Shown here: positions 53,890 through 63,255 of the stretch, piece after piece
How positions within the stretch are numbered: the first letter of the stretch is position 1
How the letters are laid out: each line of letters begins with the position of its first letter
NCBI GenBank assembly: GCA_028692105.1
Contig: JAQUYC010000001.1
Coordinates: 124,001-188,000 of the forward strand
Direction: 5' to 3'
DNA: 64,000 nucleotides
Source: Eubacteriales bacterium
GTDB taxonomy: Bacteria > Bacillota > Clostridia > Peptostreptococcales > Anaerovoracaceae
Notes under the pieces: generated by a model
The model's input: the letters and a program-made list of their open reading frames with translations, nothing else
What the model was told of the DNA's origin: nothing
The model's database searches: none
Translations under genes and position numbers: made by a program

Positions 53890-55803
53890 ATGGCTGTAAC
53901 AATACATGAAAAAACAGAGGGGCGCGTAAGTTATCATGACACGGTCGAAGAAATGTTAAAACGAATCAGAGAAGATGGAATGACTAATGTGTTCGACCGC
54001 TACACCCAGCAGAAAAAAATTCGATGTAAATTCTGTTTGGAAGGATTAAGCTGCCAGCTTTGTTCTCACGGGCCATGCAGATGGAATGAAAAAAGCGGTA
54101 TTGATAAAGGTGTCTGCGGGATAGGTCCGGATGCAAACGCAATGAGAAAACTGTTAATTCAAAACACTTTAGGAGCCGGTACCTATAGTCATCATGCCTA
54201 CGAAGCTTTCAGAACATTAAAGTGCATTGGAGAAGGCACATCCCCATTTAGAATCAAGGACGAAAACAAGTTGCGTTGGATGTGTGATAAGGTTGGAATT
54301 GATAGTAAACAAGATATCAAACAACTATCTGTTCAATTGGCTGATCTTCTGGAAGCTCAGCAAAATATCGGTGTTGAGGATCGAAACATTATGGTTGAGG
54401 CATTTGCTCCTAAAAAACGTATAGAAATATGGAAAAAACTCAATATTTATCCTGCAGGTACTGTTCACGAAGAGCAAAACTGTGTAGCAAGTTCTCTGAC
54501 AAATGTAGATGGCGATTATGTTTCCTTAGCAATAAAGGCTTTACGCTTAGGTTTGGCAACCATATATAATTCTCAGATCGGTCTCGAAATGGTTCAGGAC
54601 ATAATATTTGGTACTCCTACACCTCACGAGGTTAATACCGATCTTGGAATATTTGATCCGGACTATATAAATATAGTTTTTAACGGTCATCAACCATGGA
54701 TTGGCGCACTAACCATAGAAAAGCTCAGGGAGCCTAAGTATCAGGAAAAAGGAAGAGCCGCAGGCGCTAAAGGTATCAGAGTTATAGGTTCTATTGAAAC
54801 AGGGCAGGAACTCCTGCAAAGATATCCTATGGATGATGTTTTTGTTGGGCTAATGGGAAACTGGATGGCGATTGAGCCAATGCTTGCCACTGGTGCAGTA
54901 GATGTTCTGGCTATGGAAGAAAACTGCTCTCCTCCGGCCATAGATTCTTACGCCGAAAAATATCAGGTAACTTTGGCAGCCATCAGTACCATCATAGGTG
55001 TTCCGGGAACACAGGAAAAGATGCCTTATTACCCGAATAGAGCAGATGAAATATCAGAAAGGCTTATTGAGTATGGAATTGAGAACTTTAAAAAACGCCA
55101 TAACAAGATTCAGCCTTATGTTCCAAAAAGAATTCAAAAAGCTATAGCCGGCTTTTCTACCGAGGCGGTATTGAATGCTTTAGGTAACAAGCTTGATCCT
55201 TTGGTTGAAGTTATTGCAGCAGGTAAAATCAAGGGCGTAGTTGCTTTGGCTAACTGTGCCACTTTAAGAAATGGCCCGCATGATTGGAATACAGTCACCC
55301 TGACAAAAGAATTGATTAAGAGGGACATCCTTGTAGTTGCTGGCGGTTGTGGCAATCACGGTCTCGAAGTGGCAGGCCTGTGCAGCTTAGAGGCTGCAGA
55401 TATGGCAGGGGACGGACTCAAGGCAGTCTGTGAACTATTAAAGATTCCACCGGTATTGAGTTTTGGTACTTGTACTGATACAGGCAGAATCTCGATGCTA
55501 ATTACAGCGCTGTCCGACCATCTGGATGTAGATGTTCCACAACTTCCAATTGCCGTTACTGCACCGGAATGGATGGAGCAAAAAGCTACGATTGACGGCA
55601 TTTTTGCAGTGGCATATGGGGCTTATACGCATCTGTCTCCCGCTCCTTTTATCACCGGTGCTCCTAATCTGGCAAAGCTATTAACCCAAGATGTCGAGGA
55701 GTTAACCGGAGGTAAGGTTGCACTTGGAGATGATCCACTGGAGGCGGCAAAAAATATAGAGGCTCATATTATAAAAAAGAGGAAAGGTTTGGGACTTCAG
55801 TAA
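53890..55803 (+). CDS. CooS-family protein with altered D- and C-cluster ligands (CODH-like, hybrid-cluster-like)
   Basis: 637 residues, full length for the Ni-CODH catalytic subunit (CooS). The B-cluster Cys are complete: Cys55, Cys58, Cys63, Cys76. The D-cluster site is Cys46-x2-Cys49, with Ser54 where most CooS have the second Cys of CX7C. For the C-cluster, His267, Cys346, Cys456, Cys487, Cys528 and Lys565 align with His261, Cys333, Cys446, Cys476, Cys526 and Lys563 of CODH-II. The GMCCTGNE motif holding Cys295 reads GSIETGQE, so Glu303 replaces Cys295. The His run of the proton path (AAHxxH) is also altered (YSHHAY). As I recall, Glu occupies this place in hybrid cluster protein. CO oxidation is therefore doubtful. 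No cooC, cooF or acs genes adjoin. The ATG has an aggaagg site. Confidence 0.9.
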   Translation: MAVTIHEKTEGRVSYHDTVEEMLKRIREDGMTNVFDRYTQQKKIRCKFCLEGLSCQLCSHGPCRWNEKSGIDKGVCGIGPDANAMRKLLIQNTLGAGTYSHHAYEAFRTLKCIGEGTSPFRIKDENKLRWMCDKVGIDSKQDIKQLSVQLADLLEAQQNIGVEDRNIMVEAFAPKKRIEIWKKLNIYPAGTVHEEQNCVASSLTNVDGDYVSLAIKALRLGLATIYNSQIGLEMVQDIIFGTPTPHEVNTDLGIFDPDYINIVFNGHQPWIGALTIEKLREPKYQEKGRAAGAKGIRVIGSIETGQELLQRYPMDDVFVGLMGNWMAIEPMLATGAVDVLAMEENCSPPAIDSYAEKYQVTLAAISTIIGVPGTQEKMPYYPNRADEISERLIEYGIENFKKRHNKIQPYVPKRIQKAIAGFSTEAVLNALGNKLDPLVEVIAAGKIKGVVALANCATLRNGPHDWNTVTLTKELIKRDILVVAGGCGNHGLEVAGLCSLEAADMAGDGLKAVCELLKIPPVLSFGTCTDTGRISMLITALSDHLDVDVPQLPIAVTAPEWMEQKATIDGIFAVAYGAYTHLSPAPFITGAPNLAKLLTQDVEELTGGKVALGDDPLEAAKNIEAHIIKKRKGLGLQ

Positions 55804-55851
55804 AGAACTACGAGAAATAAATAAGAACCTCAAAAGATAGTAACTTGTATC

Positions 55852-56166
55852 TTACTCTGCATCCTCATCGCATGTCTCAATCAAAAAGCTCACCGGGCGG
55901 AAACCGTCATTACATGAAATCATTGCCGACTTTTTATTCTTCATCCAACCGTCATAGAAATCCTGCCCGCCGTGAGCAAGAGTCATAACGAAAGCATTCA
56001 TACTCTCCCATGCACTGTTGCACATACCCTCCGGTTTTTCCCAGTCATTGGCAATATATATTTGTCCGACTTTCATATCGCATGCGTGATGTATCGGATT
56101 TTCATATAAGTCTATCAAATCCTGATAAATCGTTTGTTTCATCACTGTGATTTTCACTTTTTTCAC
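55852..56166 (-). CDS. TIGR04076-family small protein
   Basis: 104 residues. KVKITVMKQTIYQDLIDLYE, the EKPEGMCNSAWESMNAFV block, and SCNDGFRPVSF match the TIGR04076 family of small anaerobe proteins of unknown function, which keep a few Cys (here in HHACD, GMCNSAW, ISCNDG). It has no signal peptide. It is 21 bases after the tandem-HD gene on the same strand and convergent with the CooS-family gene. Confidence 0.8.
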   Translation of the reverse strand: MKKVKITVMKQTIYQDLIDLYENPIHHACDMKVGQIYIANDWEKPEGMCNSAWESMNAFVMTLAHGGQDFYDGWMKNKKSAMISCNDGFRPVSFLIETCDEDAE

Positions 56167-56187
56167 ACTAATTCACCCCATCTACTC

Positions 56188-57447
56188 TTAGCCAATACGC
56201 AAGAAATTTTCATACTGTTCAGCTGCTTCAATCTGAGAAATTTCGCGCATGTTGTCTAATTCCTGATAATTCTCAATCAATAAGTTAACAATTCTCCCAT
56301 CAAGCGCATTGCTCGCGACCATATTGCGTAATACTTTTTCGGCATCATCAAAAATCATGCCCTTACGATAAGGGCGGTTTTCTGTTACAGCTGTAAACAC
56401 ATCCGCAACAGCCATGATGCGAGAACCTATTGAAAGGCTGTCGCCTGCAATATGGAATGGATACCCTTTCCCATCTAATTTTTCGTGGTGAAACGATGCC
56501 CAAGTGTTTATGGTTCTCAATTGCTTTATCGGCTCGAGTGCGTGAAACGTATAAAAGGTATGCGTACGCATTTCATTGAACTCATCCTCGTTTAGTTTAG
56601 TCGGTTTTTCTAAAACATCATCACTTAATGCAATTTTGCCCAAATCGTGCAAATACCCGGCAATAAGCATCATTTTACACTCATAAGGTGAAAATCCAAT
56701 AAGCTGTGCAAGTTTCTCAGCTGTTTTGGCTACGCCGGCAGAATGGCGTGCTGTAAAGCAGCTTCTGAAGTCTATAATCCGTGAGAATATCAATGCAAGA
56801 TCAACGATATCATCAATTTCCAATGTAAGAGTATTGAATAATCCTGTGTTTGGGACCTTTTTTGCCGGGTTTGGTGAAATCAAATCCAACCATATATAAT
56901 CCATAATGCTTATATCGAACAGTACATCTACCAAATCTGACCTAAATACGCTATTTGCTTGTTGACGAATTTTAGACAGAATATCCGGAACTTGGGTAAT
57001 TATATTACGATCAGGATTTATTAATGCACATGTTCGATCTGCCAAATGAATGATGTGGCTTGCAAGCGGAACTTCTTCTCCCATATACGTGTTTCCATCT
57101 CCGTCATTCCATGGAATATGGTGATACTTAATAATTCCTGCAGAGCTTTGCAAAGGTTTAAACCCTTCAAATAATTTTGCCCCTCTGAGAGCATGATCGT
57201 TTGCATTTACCGGCTCAGTTTCAATAAGTTCAAGCTTTTCCTTTGTCGAAAGCGCGCCCGTATCGTGAATTAGCGATGCAAGAAAAACTTCATGCTGCTG
57301 CTCAATCGGAAGGTTCAAGCTCTCTGATAAACGGAATGCAAGGTATGCAACCTGCTGCTGATGATTTGAAAGTTTTGTTGATACGAGATCTTGGGCATTG
57401 GAAATGCATGCTAAGAGATCATAGAGGTTAATTCGTACTTTGTCCAT
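56188..57447 (-). CDS. Tandem HD-domain protein (degenerate HD + HD-GYP)
   Basis: 419 residues from the ATG at 57447 (aaagga site), 27 codons into the open frame. The first HD domain (about 20-165) has SLIHDTG and YHHIPWNDG but no GYP. The second (about 230-390) is a full HD-GYP: GYLHDLGKI, FHHEKLDGKGYP and ADVFTAVTENRPYR. HD-GYP enzymes hydrolyse c-di-GMP to pGpG or GMP. The first domain may be regulatory, as in other tandem-HD proteins. There is no sensor or membrane helix. It lies downstream of two other c-di-GMP genes, with a 271-base gap. Confidence 0.9.
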   Translation of the reverse strand: MDKVRINLYDLLACISNAQDLVSTKLSNHQQQVAYLAFRLSESLNLPIEQQHEVFLASLIHDTGALSTKEKLELIETEPVNANDHALRGAKLFEGFKPLQSSAGIIKYHHIPWNDGDGNTYMGEEVPLASHIIHLADRTCALINPDRNIITQVPDILSKIRQQANSVFRSDLVDVLFDISIMDYIWLDLISPNPAKKVPNTGLFNTLTLEIDDIVDLALIFSRIIDFRSCFTARHSAGVAKTAEKLAQLIGFSPYECKMMLIAGYLHDLGKIALSDDVLEKPTKLNEDEFNEMRTHTFYTFHALEPIKQLRTINTWASFHHEKLDGKGYPFHIAGDSLSIGSRIMAVADVFTAVTENRPYRKGMIFDDAEKVLRNMVASNALDGRIVNLLIENYQELDNMREISQIEAAEQYENFLRIG

Positions 57448-57718
57448 ATTTATGTAATTCCTTTCATTTATAACCCCTGATAATATACCCAAGATTATAT
57501 TACACAACCTCCCATCCCAAAAACACACAAAAGTGTTATATGCCGGCAGACATTTTAGGATTTATCAATATAAATCCAATTGCATAAATACCGCTCGGTG
57601 CCGAATTGTTATTATATAGTGATTCCGGATTATATATTCGCATCGTTACAAGACGATCATTGAATTTGAAAGTTGGAAGCAAATGATTTACATCTTCAAG
57701 CTTGTCAAATATTTTATA

Positions 57719-60274
57719 TCAGCTCCATTGCTTGCCTAAAACCCTTTCAACAAATATTCTTACAATTTCCGGTTCAAATTGTGTTCCGGCATTTTCTTGG
57801 ATTTCCACAAGTGCTTTTTCTTCACTCAAGGCATTCCGGTATGGCCGATCAGTGACCATTGTATCGTAACTGTCAGCGAGTGCTATTATTCTGGCTACCA
57901 ATGGTATAGCTTCGCCTTTTAACCCCATTGGATAACCTTTACCATCCCATCTTTCATGATGTGATAATATTCCGTTTGCTAAATCCAGCATGTTAAAAGA
58001 CGAGCTTAATATTCTGTATCCATTTTCCGTATGCCTCTTTATTTCATTCCACTCTTGCTCAGTAAGCTTACCAGTCTTCACAAGAATTTTGTTATCAACC
58101 ATAATTTTTCCAATATCATGAAGCGTACCTGCAGTTTTAAGCTTAATTGCATCTATATCAGATAAGCCGATTGCTCGTCCTATCTTCTGGCATAATTCTC
58201 CTACTCTTATTGAATGCAATTCTTCCAACTTATTTTTTTCAAATAGTGCATGGTTTAGCGTATTGATTATATTGCCTTCAATTACTTGCTTTTCGCTTAT
58301 CTTCTGTTCATACATATTATCTTCAGCTTTTTTTAAGATTTTCATAATATTCTCATCAGGGTTTTTCTTGGTTTCCCAGCCAAAAGAAACGCTGACTTGT
58401 AAATTTCCCACTTTATCCTTCAGATATTGTTCATTGATTCTTTTTACAAATTCTTTAGCCTCTTCTTTTTTTGTTTTCGGAAGAAGTACTACAAATTCAT
58501 CTCCTCCCCAACGGGCCGCACAATCATCTTTCCTGCATGCTTTTTTAATACCTCTTGCAGCCTTTAATAATAATTCATCCCCTTTTTCATGTCCAAACAC
58601 ATCATTAGCCATCTTTAATCCATTAACATCTCCCATTATTATGGATATTGGAAGATTTCTTTTGATATCTATTCTTTTAATTTCTTTTTCATAGTATCTT
58701 CTGTTGTATAATCCTGTTAATTTATCATGATAACTTAAGTAGCTAATTTCTTTCTCTCGCTTTGTTCGCTCTGATATTTCGTCTTCCAGCATTTTATTGA
58801 ATTCTTTTAAGGCTACCGTTGTTTCCTCTAATTGTTGGTTTTTTTCGTCAATTATCTTATGCAGATCCAAAATTTCTTCAGCTAATTCTTGGTTAATCAG
58901 TTCTGGGGCTTTATTCTTTTCTATATGATATTTTGATGGATTATACTTAAAAACCAGCATAGTTGATGTCTGATTAATATGTCCAATATATTGTTCACCA
59001 TATGTAGAGAATCCAATAGTTGGTATTTTGCTGAATATTTCACCATATGGCTCAACCTGATTCTTTTTTTTCAGCTCTTTAGTCCGTTCTATGCAATTAA
59101 AATTGATAATGCCATCTATCCATCCGAATTCTTTAATCTTCTGTTCTAAAGCTCTCTTTGTATCTTCAATAATATTAGTTGATTCAAGAATTCTGACTTC
59201 CATTTCTTTAAGTATATTACAGTAAAACTTTATGCTATTACCTAATCTTTGGCAGGGGGTCCTTACAAATATGTCGTTTTCGTCTACGAGCAACCCTACA
59301 GGATTGGTTGTAAAGTAATTTGGCGCTTCATCAACCGAAGTTGCTCCAACAGCATCAGCATACTCAAAAATTGCAGGTCTGTTATTAAACTCTATTACTT
59401 CTCTATTTTCTTCATTGACTTTATTGGCAATTAATACTTTATCCAGCGTTTTGAAGCTTTGCGTCTTAATTATTTCGAATTCAGCGTTTTCGCTAATTTT
59501 CAGTAAAATTAGGATTGCTGAATCAGTATAGACTTTACCGTTTGCATAAATACATGTTTTACAAAATTTGCAGTCGTCTCCTGCTGAGCCACCGACAAAA
59601 TATATATTTGTCCTATTGCCAATAAGGTCCATTACTTTTTCTTCTTTCATGCTTATACCATCAATCAGAATTACGCCTACATATTTTGCCGTATCCATCA
59701 GATAAGCACTCTCGTTGTAGTAATTTTCAAATGAAACAAATGCACTTTCTACGCTTGTATTTTCATCTTTAAGATTAATAATTTCTACTTTTGCATCAGA
59801 AAATATATTTGAATTAAAGGCCATAGCTACAACAGAATTTTCCATCATTTTTCCGCTTACTATTTCACCAGCCGTGGAGCATCCAAATACAACAGAGTCC
59901 TTAAAAGCATCCTGCATTAAAAAACTAATTTTTTCTTGGTCATAACAAGATGATGCAAAGAATATTATCAGCTTTATTCCGAGATACCCAAATTGATCTT
60001 TTATATCAAGTACAGCTTCTTCTTCCAATGGTTTAACTGAATATGCAGATTTTATATTGCTTTCAGTGCCTTTTGAATGTGAATCATTGATCTGCTTATC
60101 TATGGTTAATAATTTTTTTATCAATATTTGATCATCTTGAGAATTACTATCATAATTATCCGGATTTAGACCTTTCAGTATAAATTTGGCTTTTGTCATT
60201 TCTGCAATAGCAGGATTACCATTCGACCGTTCTTGAATAATTGTATCAATCATTTTTTTTATTTTGCCTGCCAA
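57719..60274 (-). CDS. FIST sensor fused to GGDEF and HD-GYP domains
   Basis: 851 residues. A FIST-N/FIST-C sensor (about 90-455; GCSTAGEI and YGEQYIGHINQT) is joined by a coiled segment (about 465-535) to a GGDEF cyclase (about 540-690; WGGDEF near 590, RKDD as the inhibitory RxxD site five residues before) and an HD-GYP phosphodiesterase (about 700-851; LHDIGKI near 718, WDGKGYP near 779). FIST domains bind small ligands such as amino acids. The protein could both make and break c-di-GMP. No membrane helix. The ATG at 60274 lacks a strong ribosome site. The gap to the next stop (57448-57718) holds only a possible frame extension, noted separately. Confidence 0.94.
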   Translation of the reverse strand: MAGKIKKMIDTIIQERSNGNPAIAEMTKAKFILKGLNPDNYDSNSQDDQILIKKLLTIDKQINDSHSKGTESNIKSAYSVKPLEEEAVLDIKDQFGYLGIKLIIFFASSCYDQEKISFLMQDAFKDSVVFGCSTAGEIVSGKMMENSVVAMAFNSNIFSDAKVEIINLKDENTSVESAFVSFENYYNESAYLMDTAKYVGVILIDGISMKEEKVMDLIGNRTNIYFVGGSAGDDCKFCKTCIYANGKVYTDSAILILLKISENAEFEIIKTQSFKTLDKVLIANKVNEENREVIEFNNRPAIFEYADAVGATSVDEAPNYFTTNPVGLLVDENDIFVRTPCQRLGNSIKFYCNILKEMEVRILESTNIIEDTKRALEQKIKEFGWIDGIINFNCIERTKELKKKNQVEPYGEIFSKIPTIGFSTYGEQYIGHINQTSTMLVFKYNPSKYHIEKNKAPELINQELAEEILDLHKIIDEKNQQLEETTVALKEFNKMLEDEISERTKREKEISYLSYHDKLTGLYNRRYYEKEIKRIDIKRNLPISIIMGDVNGLKMANDVFGHEKGDELLLKAARGIKKACRKDDCAARWGGDEFVVLLPKTKKEEAKEFVKRINEQYLKDKVGNLQVSVSFGWETKKNPDENIMKILKKAEDNMYEQKISEKQVIEGNIINTLNHALFEKNKLEELHSIRVGELCQKIGRAIGLSDIDAIKLKTAGTLHDIGKIMVDNKILVKTGKLTEQEWNEIKRHTENGYRILSSSFNMLDLANGILSHHERWDGKGYPMGLKGEAIPLVARIIALADSYDTMVTDRPYRNALSEEKALVEIQENAGTQFEPEIVRIFVERVLGKQWS

Positions 60275-60345
60275 AATAAATCACTCCCCGAATTTGATGG
60301 TTTTAATTATAAACGATTTGTATTTAATTACTATATTATCATATA

Positions 60346-60438
60346 TTAATTAAAAGCTGAATTTGAAAATGAAGACCCAGCAGTACGCATACCCAATTCA
60401 TTTGCATCTATAAGTCGCACAATTGCCATGTCTTTCAT
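60346..60438 (-). CDS. Small ORF (30 residues) with strong ribosome site
   Basis: ATG at 60438 with aaggagat 6 bases upstream; 30 codons to TAA. The product starts MKDMAIVRLIDANELGMRT, is neither strongly hydrophobic nor coiled, and matches nothing I know. It sits in the 265-base gap between the two GGDEF-HD-GYP genes on the same strand. It is supported only by the ribosome site and position; it may be a leader peptide or a truncated gene. Confidence 0.35.
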   Translation of the reverse strand: MKDMAIVRLIDANELGMRTAGSSFSNSAFN

Positions 60439-60539
60439 GAACTTATCTCCTTGCACTATTAGTCTCTGCAATCGATAATAAACATTTTCACATCTACATC
60501 ACCCATTGTCTGTGTAATACTGCCCTTAAGCCCCTTCTT

Positions 60540-63245
60540 TTATTCCATCATCCGAGCAAATATTGCGGCAATTTGTGGATCAAACTGCGTTCCGGCACCA
60601 TCTTTTATAATTTCAAGAGCTGCCTGCTTCCTTTCTTTCAGGGGCAGTTTGCCTCTGTTCATCATGCGGTCATAGGTCTCGACGACTGCAATGATTCGGG
60701 ATATTAGCGGAATCTGTTCGCCTTTCAGGCTGCGCGGATATCCGCTGCCATCCCAGCTTTCATGGTGGCTGTAAACGTATTCCGCTAAATCCAAAGTATC
60801 ATCAAAAAGATTCAATATACGGTATCCAATAACTGAATGCTGCCGCATTGCTTCAAATTCTTCTTCTGCCAAATCCTCTTTGGTTAAAAAACCTTGATCA
60901 AGTGTGATTTTACCGATATCGTGCAGGTAGCCAGCCCGTTTTAATTTATTGATCTGCAGCTCAGGAAGCTGCAGTGCAGAGCCGACTTCACTGCAAAATT
61001 CACTTACGGCTATTGAATGCTGCTTTTCTCTTGCACTCCTTGAATGCAGCGTCTCAATAATGGTTTCAATAATATCCATGTTTACCAATTTGCGATTCAT
61101 TGTCTTGTTCTTATACATCGCATTTTCTGCGTTGGCCATTGTCTCGGCAAATGACTGATCCGGACTTCTTTTCGTATCAATGCCAAGGGCAATACTGCAC
61201 TTAATTGCCGCCACGCGAGCATCTAAGAATTTTGAATTGATTCGTGAAATTACCTTCTCAGCTTTTTCCTCACTTGTATTCGGTAAAAGAATAATAAATT
61301 CATCGCCTCCAATGCGAGCGATAATATCATTCTCTCTGCAGGACCGCACAAGTATCTTGGCAGATTTTTTTATCAGCTCGTCCCCTGCAGCGTGTCCGAA
61401 TATATCATTCGTCATCTTTAATCCGTTAATATCGGCAAAAATTACAGACAGCGGCAGATTATCCGGGATATCAATTTTTTTGCGGTTAACCTCGAAGCAA
61501 CTTCTATTATAAAGCCCCGTCAGAATGTCATGGCAGCTCAGATATTGAATTTCTGCTTCTTTTTGTTTGCGCTCAGTAATATTCATAAAGGTTACAACTC
61601 CGCCGATAACCTCACCATTTTTTATTTGAGGATATGAGTGGTATGCAACATCGAAGGAAGTGCCATCAAGCCTCCAGAACACTTCGTCGTCAGCATCAAA
61701 ACCCTTGCCTTCCTTAATTGACTGTAAGATCCTGCATACATCAACAGGAATCGGTGTTCCATCACGCCGGGTATGATGAATCTTGTGATGTATATTTCTC
61801 CCAAGCAATTCATCCTGGCTGTTATATCCGAGTAATTTAATGCAGCTCATATTACAGAATGTACATTCTCCCTTTAGATCCATTCCATAAATTGCTTCCG
61901 CAGTAGAATTCAATATAAGCTGCAGTTGATTCTTATTTTCTTCCAAATCTGCGTTTACCTTATACAATTCCTCGGTTCGTTCTTTTACAGTATCTTCAAG
62001 ATTATTAGTAAGAAATTGCATTTTATCAGCCACTCTATTAAAGCTATCTGAGATCCTTCCAATTTCGTCATTCCGGGCAATATCAACTCTCATTGTCAAA
62101 TCCCCCGAGGATAAGGCCTCAGAGGCTTGCAGCAATCTATTCATCGGTTTCAGGAGCCTTCCGGTTATAAACATAAATATAACAAGTGACAGCAACAATG
62201 CCATTGCTGTCAGCAGTACAGTCAAGTAAATACTTCGAACCGCAGATGTAATGTGAAGGCCATCAGGAATTGCTGAAATAACAATCCAATCTAAACCTTC
62301 CATCTGAATTTCTTTTATGTTCATATAGAGCTTCTGGTCTTTCCCTTCATAAAAGAAATGTGGGTCTAAATTTTCATTATATTTTTTATATGCCTCCCTA
62401 AAATCAGAGTCTTCAATCTTATCAATTCCATTGTTTTCTAAGGTGCCATCAGGAAGAACAGTAAAATTTTCTATTCCCATTGAGTTAGCAATCAAAGAAC
62501 CTGATTTCTTGTCAATGATAACCGCATATCCATTGTATTTGCTTACCGCATCCTCCAGATATGCGTCGATATCCGTAAGCAGCATGTGAGTCCCGAGAAC
62601 ACCTTTAAGCTTTCCAGCGTTACTATAAATAGGGCATGCAAACGATATGGTTAAGTCGTTCATTACAAAATGCTTATACATAGGTGAGAAGGTCGGCCCC
62701 CCCGCCTCAACAGCAGCCTGATACCACATCCGCGTACGCGGATCAAATTTTCCTGCCTGCACAACAAGGCTGCCGGCCGTCATATCTTCGTTGACTGAGT
62801 AATACCATGAATTTCCTCCAGTACCGGCATTATTTCTCATTATTTCGACAACACCTTTTTCATTCTTGCGCGCGCCGTAATATTCTCCTTCTGCACTTCC
62901 ATAGCTAAAACTATATATCTCATTTTCATATGATCCCAACACACCGACAAAAAACTTATCCCTAAGCTTTTCATCCGTTATGTCAAGAATGCCATTTGCT
63001 ATGATTTTATGATTCGCTTCATTTATTTGACTAGGCACTCGCATAAGAGAATATATTTGATTATATATTATTTCATTGAGATCTTCAGCAATGCTCCCTG
63101 ATGTCTGTTCGGCGGAAGAAAACCAGTTTTTAAAAACCAAATATCCTATGCTGCTGATTGATACAAGCATAGCTAATATGAATACAATAATTATTATTCT
63201 CTTAATTGAGATATTTCTTCTGTTATCTTTCACAAGCCGCACCAT
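60540..63245 (-). CDS. Membrane sensor with dCache, HAMP, PAS, GGDEF and HD-GYP domains
   Basis: 901 residues from the ATG at 63245, 10 bases after the EAL gene stop, with aaagga upstream. The longer open frame to 63338 would overlap the EAL gene. Helix 1 (about 17-38) and helix 2 (about 342-364) flank an extracellular dCache domain (DPRTRMWYQAAVEAGG, GVLGTHMLLTDIDAYL). HAMP follows (about 365-420), then PAS (about 440-560), GGDEF (IGGDEF near 646, RENDI as the RxxD site), and HD-GYP (LHDIGKI near 774, GSGYP near 836). It should turn an outside ligand signal into c-di-GMP synthesis or breakdown. It is closely linked to the EAL gene and to the FIST protein downstream. Confidence 0.95.
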   Translation of the reverse strand: MVRLVKDNRRNISIKRIIIIVFILAMLVSISSIGYLVFKNWFSSAEQTSGSIAEDLNEIIYNQIYSLMRVPSQINEANHKIIANGILDITDEKLRDKFFVGVLGSYENEIYSFSYGSAEGEYYGARKNEKGVVEIMRNNAGTGGNSWYYSVNEDMTAGSLVVQAGKFDPRTRMWYQAAVEAGGPTFSPMYKHFVMNDLTISFACPIYSNAGKLKGVLGTHMLLTDIDAYLEDAVSKYNGYAVIIDKKSGSLIANSMGIENFTVLPDGTLENNGIDKIEDSDFREAYKKYNENLDPHFFYEGKDQKLYMNIKEIQMEGLDWIVISAIPDGLHITSAVRSIYLTVLLTAMALLLSLVIFMFITGRLLKPMNRLLQASEALSSGDLTMRVDIARNDEIGRISDSFNRVADKMQFLTNNLEDTVKERTEELYKVNADLEENKNQLQLILNSTAEAIYGMDLKGECTFCNMSCIKLLGYNSQDELLGRNIHHKIHHTRRDGTPIPVDVCRILQSIKEGKGFDADDEVFWRLDGTSFDVAYHSYPQIKNGEVIGGVVTFMNITERKQKEAEIQYLSCHDILTGLYNRSCFEVNRKKIDIPDNLPLSVIFADINGLKMTNDIFGHAAGDELIKKSAKILVRSCRENDIIARIGGDEFIILLPNTSEEKAEKVISRINSKFLDARVAAIKCSIALGIDTKRSPDQSFAETMANAENAMYKNKTMNRKLVNMDIIETIIETLHSRSAREKQHSIAVSEFCSEVGSALQLPELQINKLKRAGYLHDIGKITLDQGFLTKEDLAEEEFEAMRQHSVIGYRILNLFDDTLDLAEYVYSHHESWDGSGYPRSLKGEQIPLISRIIAVVETYDRMMNRGKLPLKERKQAALEIIKDGAGTQFDPQIAAIFARMME

Positions 63246-63255
63246 CCATCCTTTA

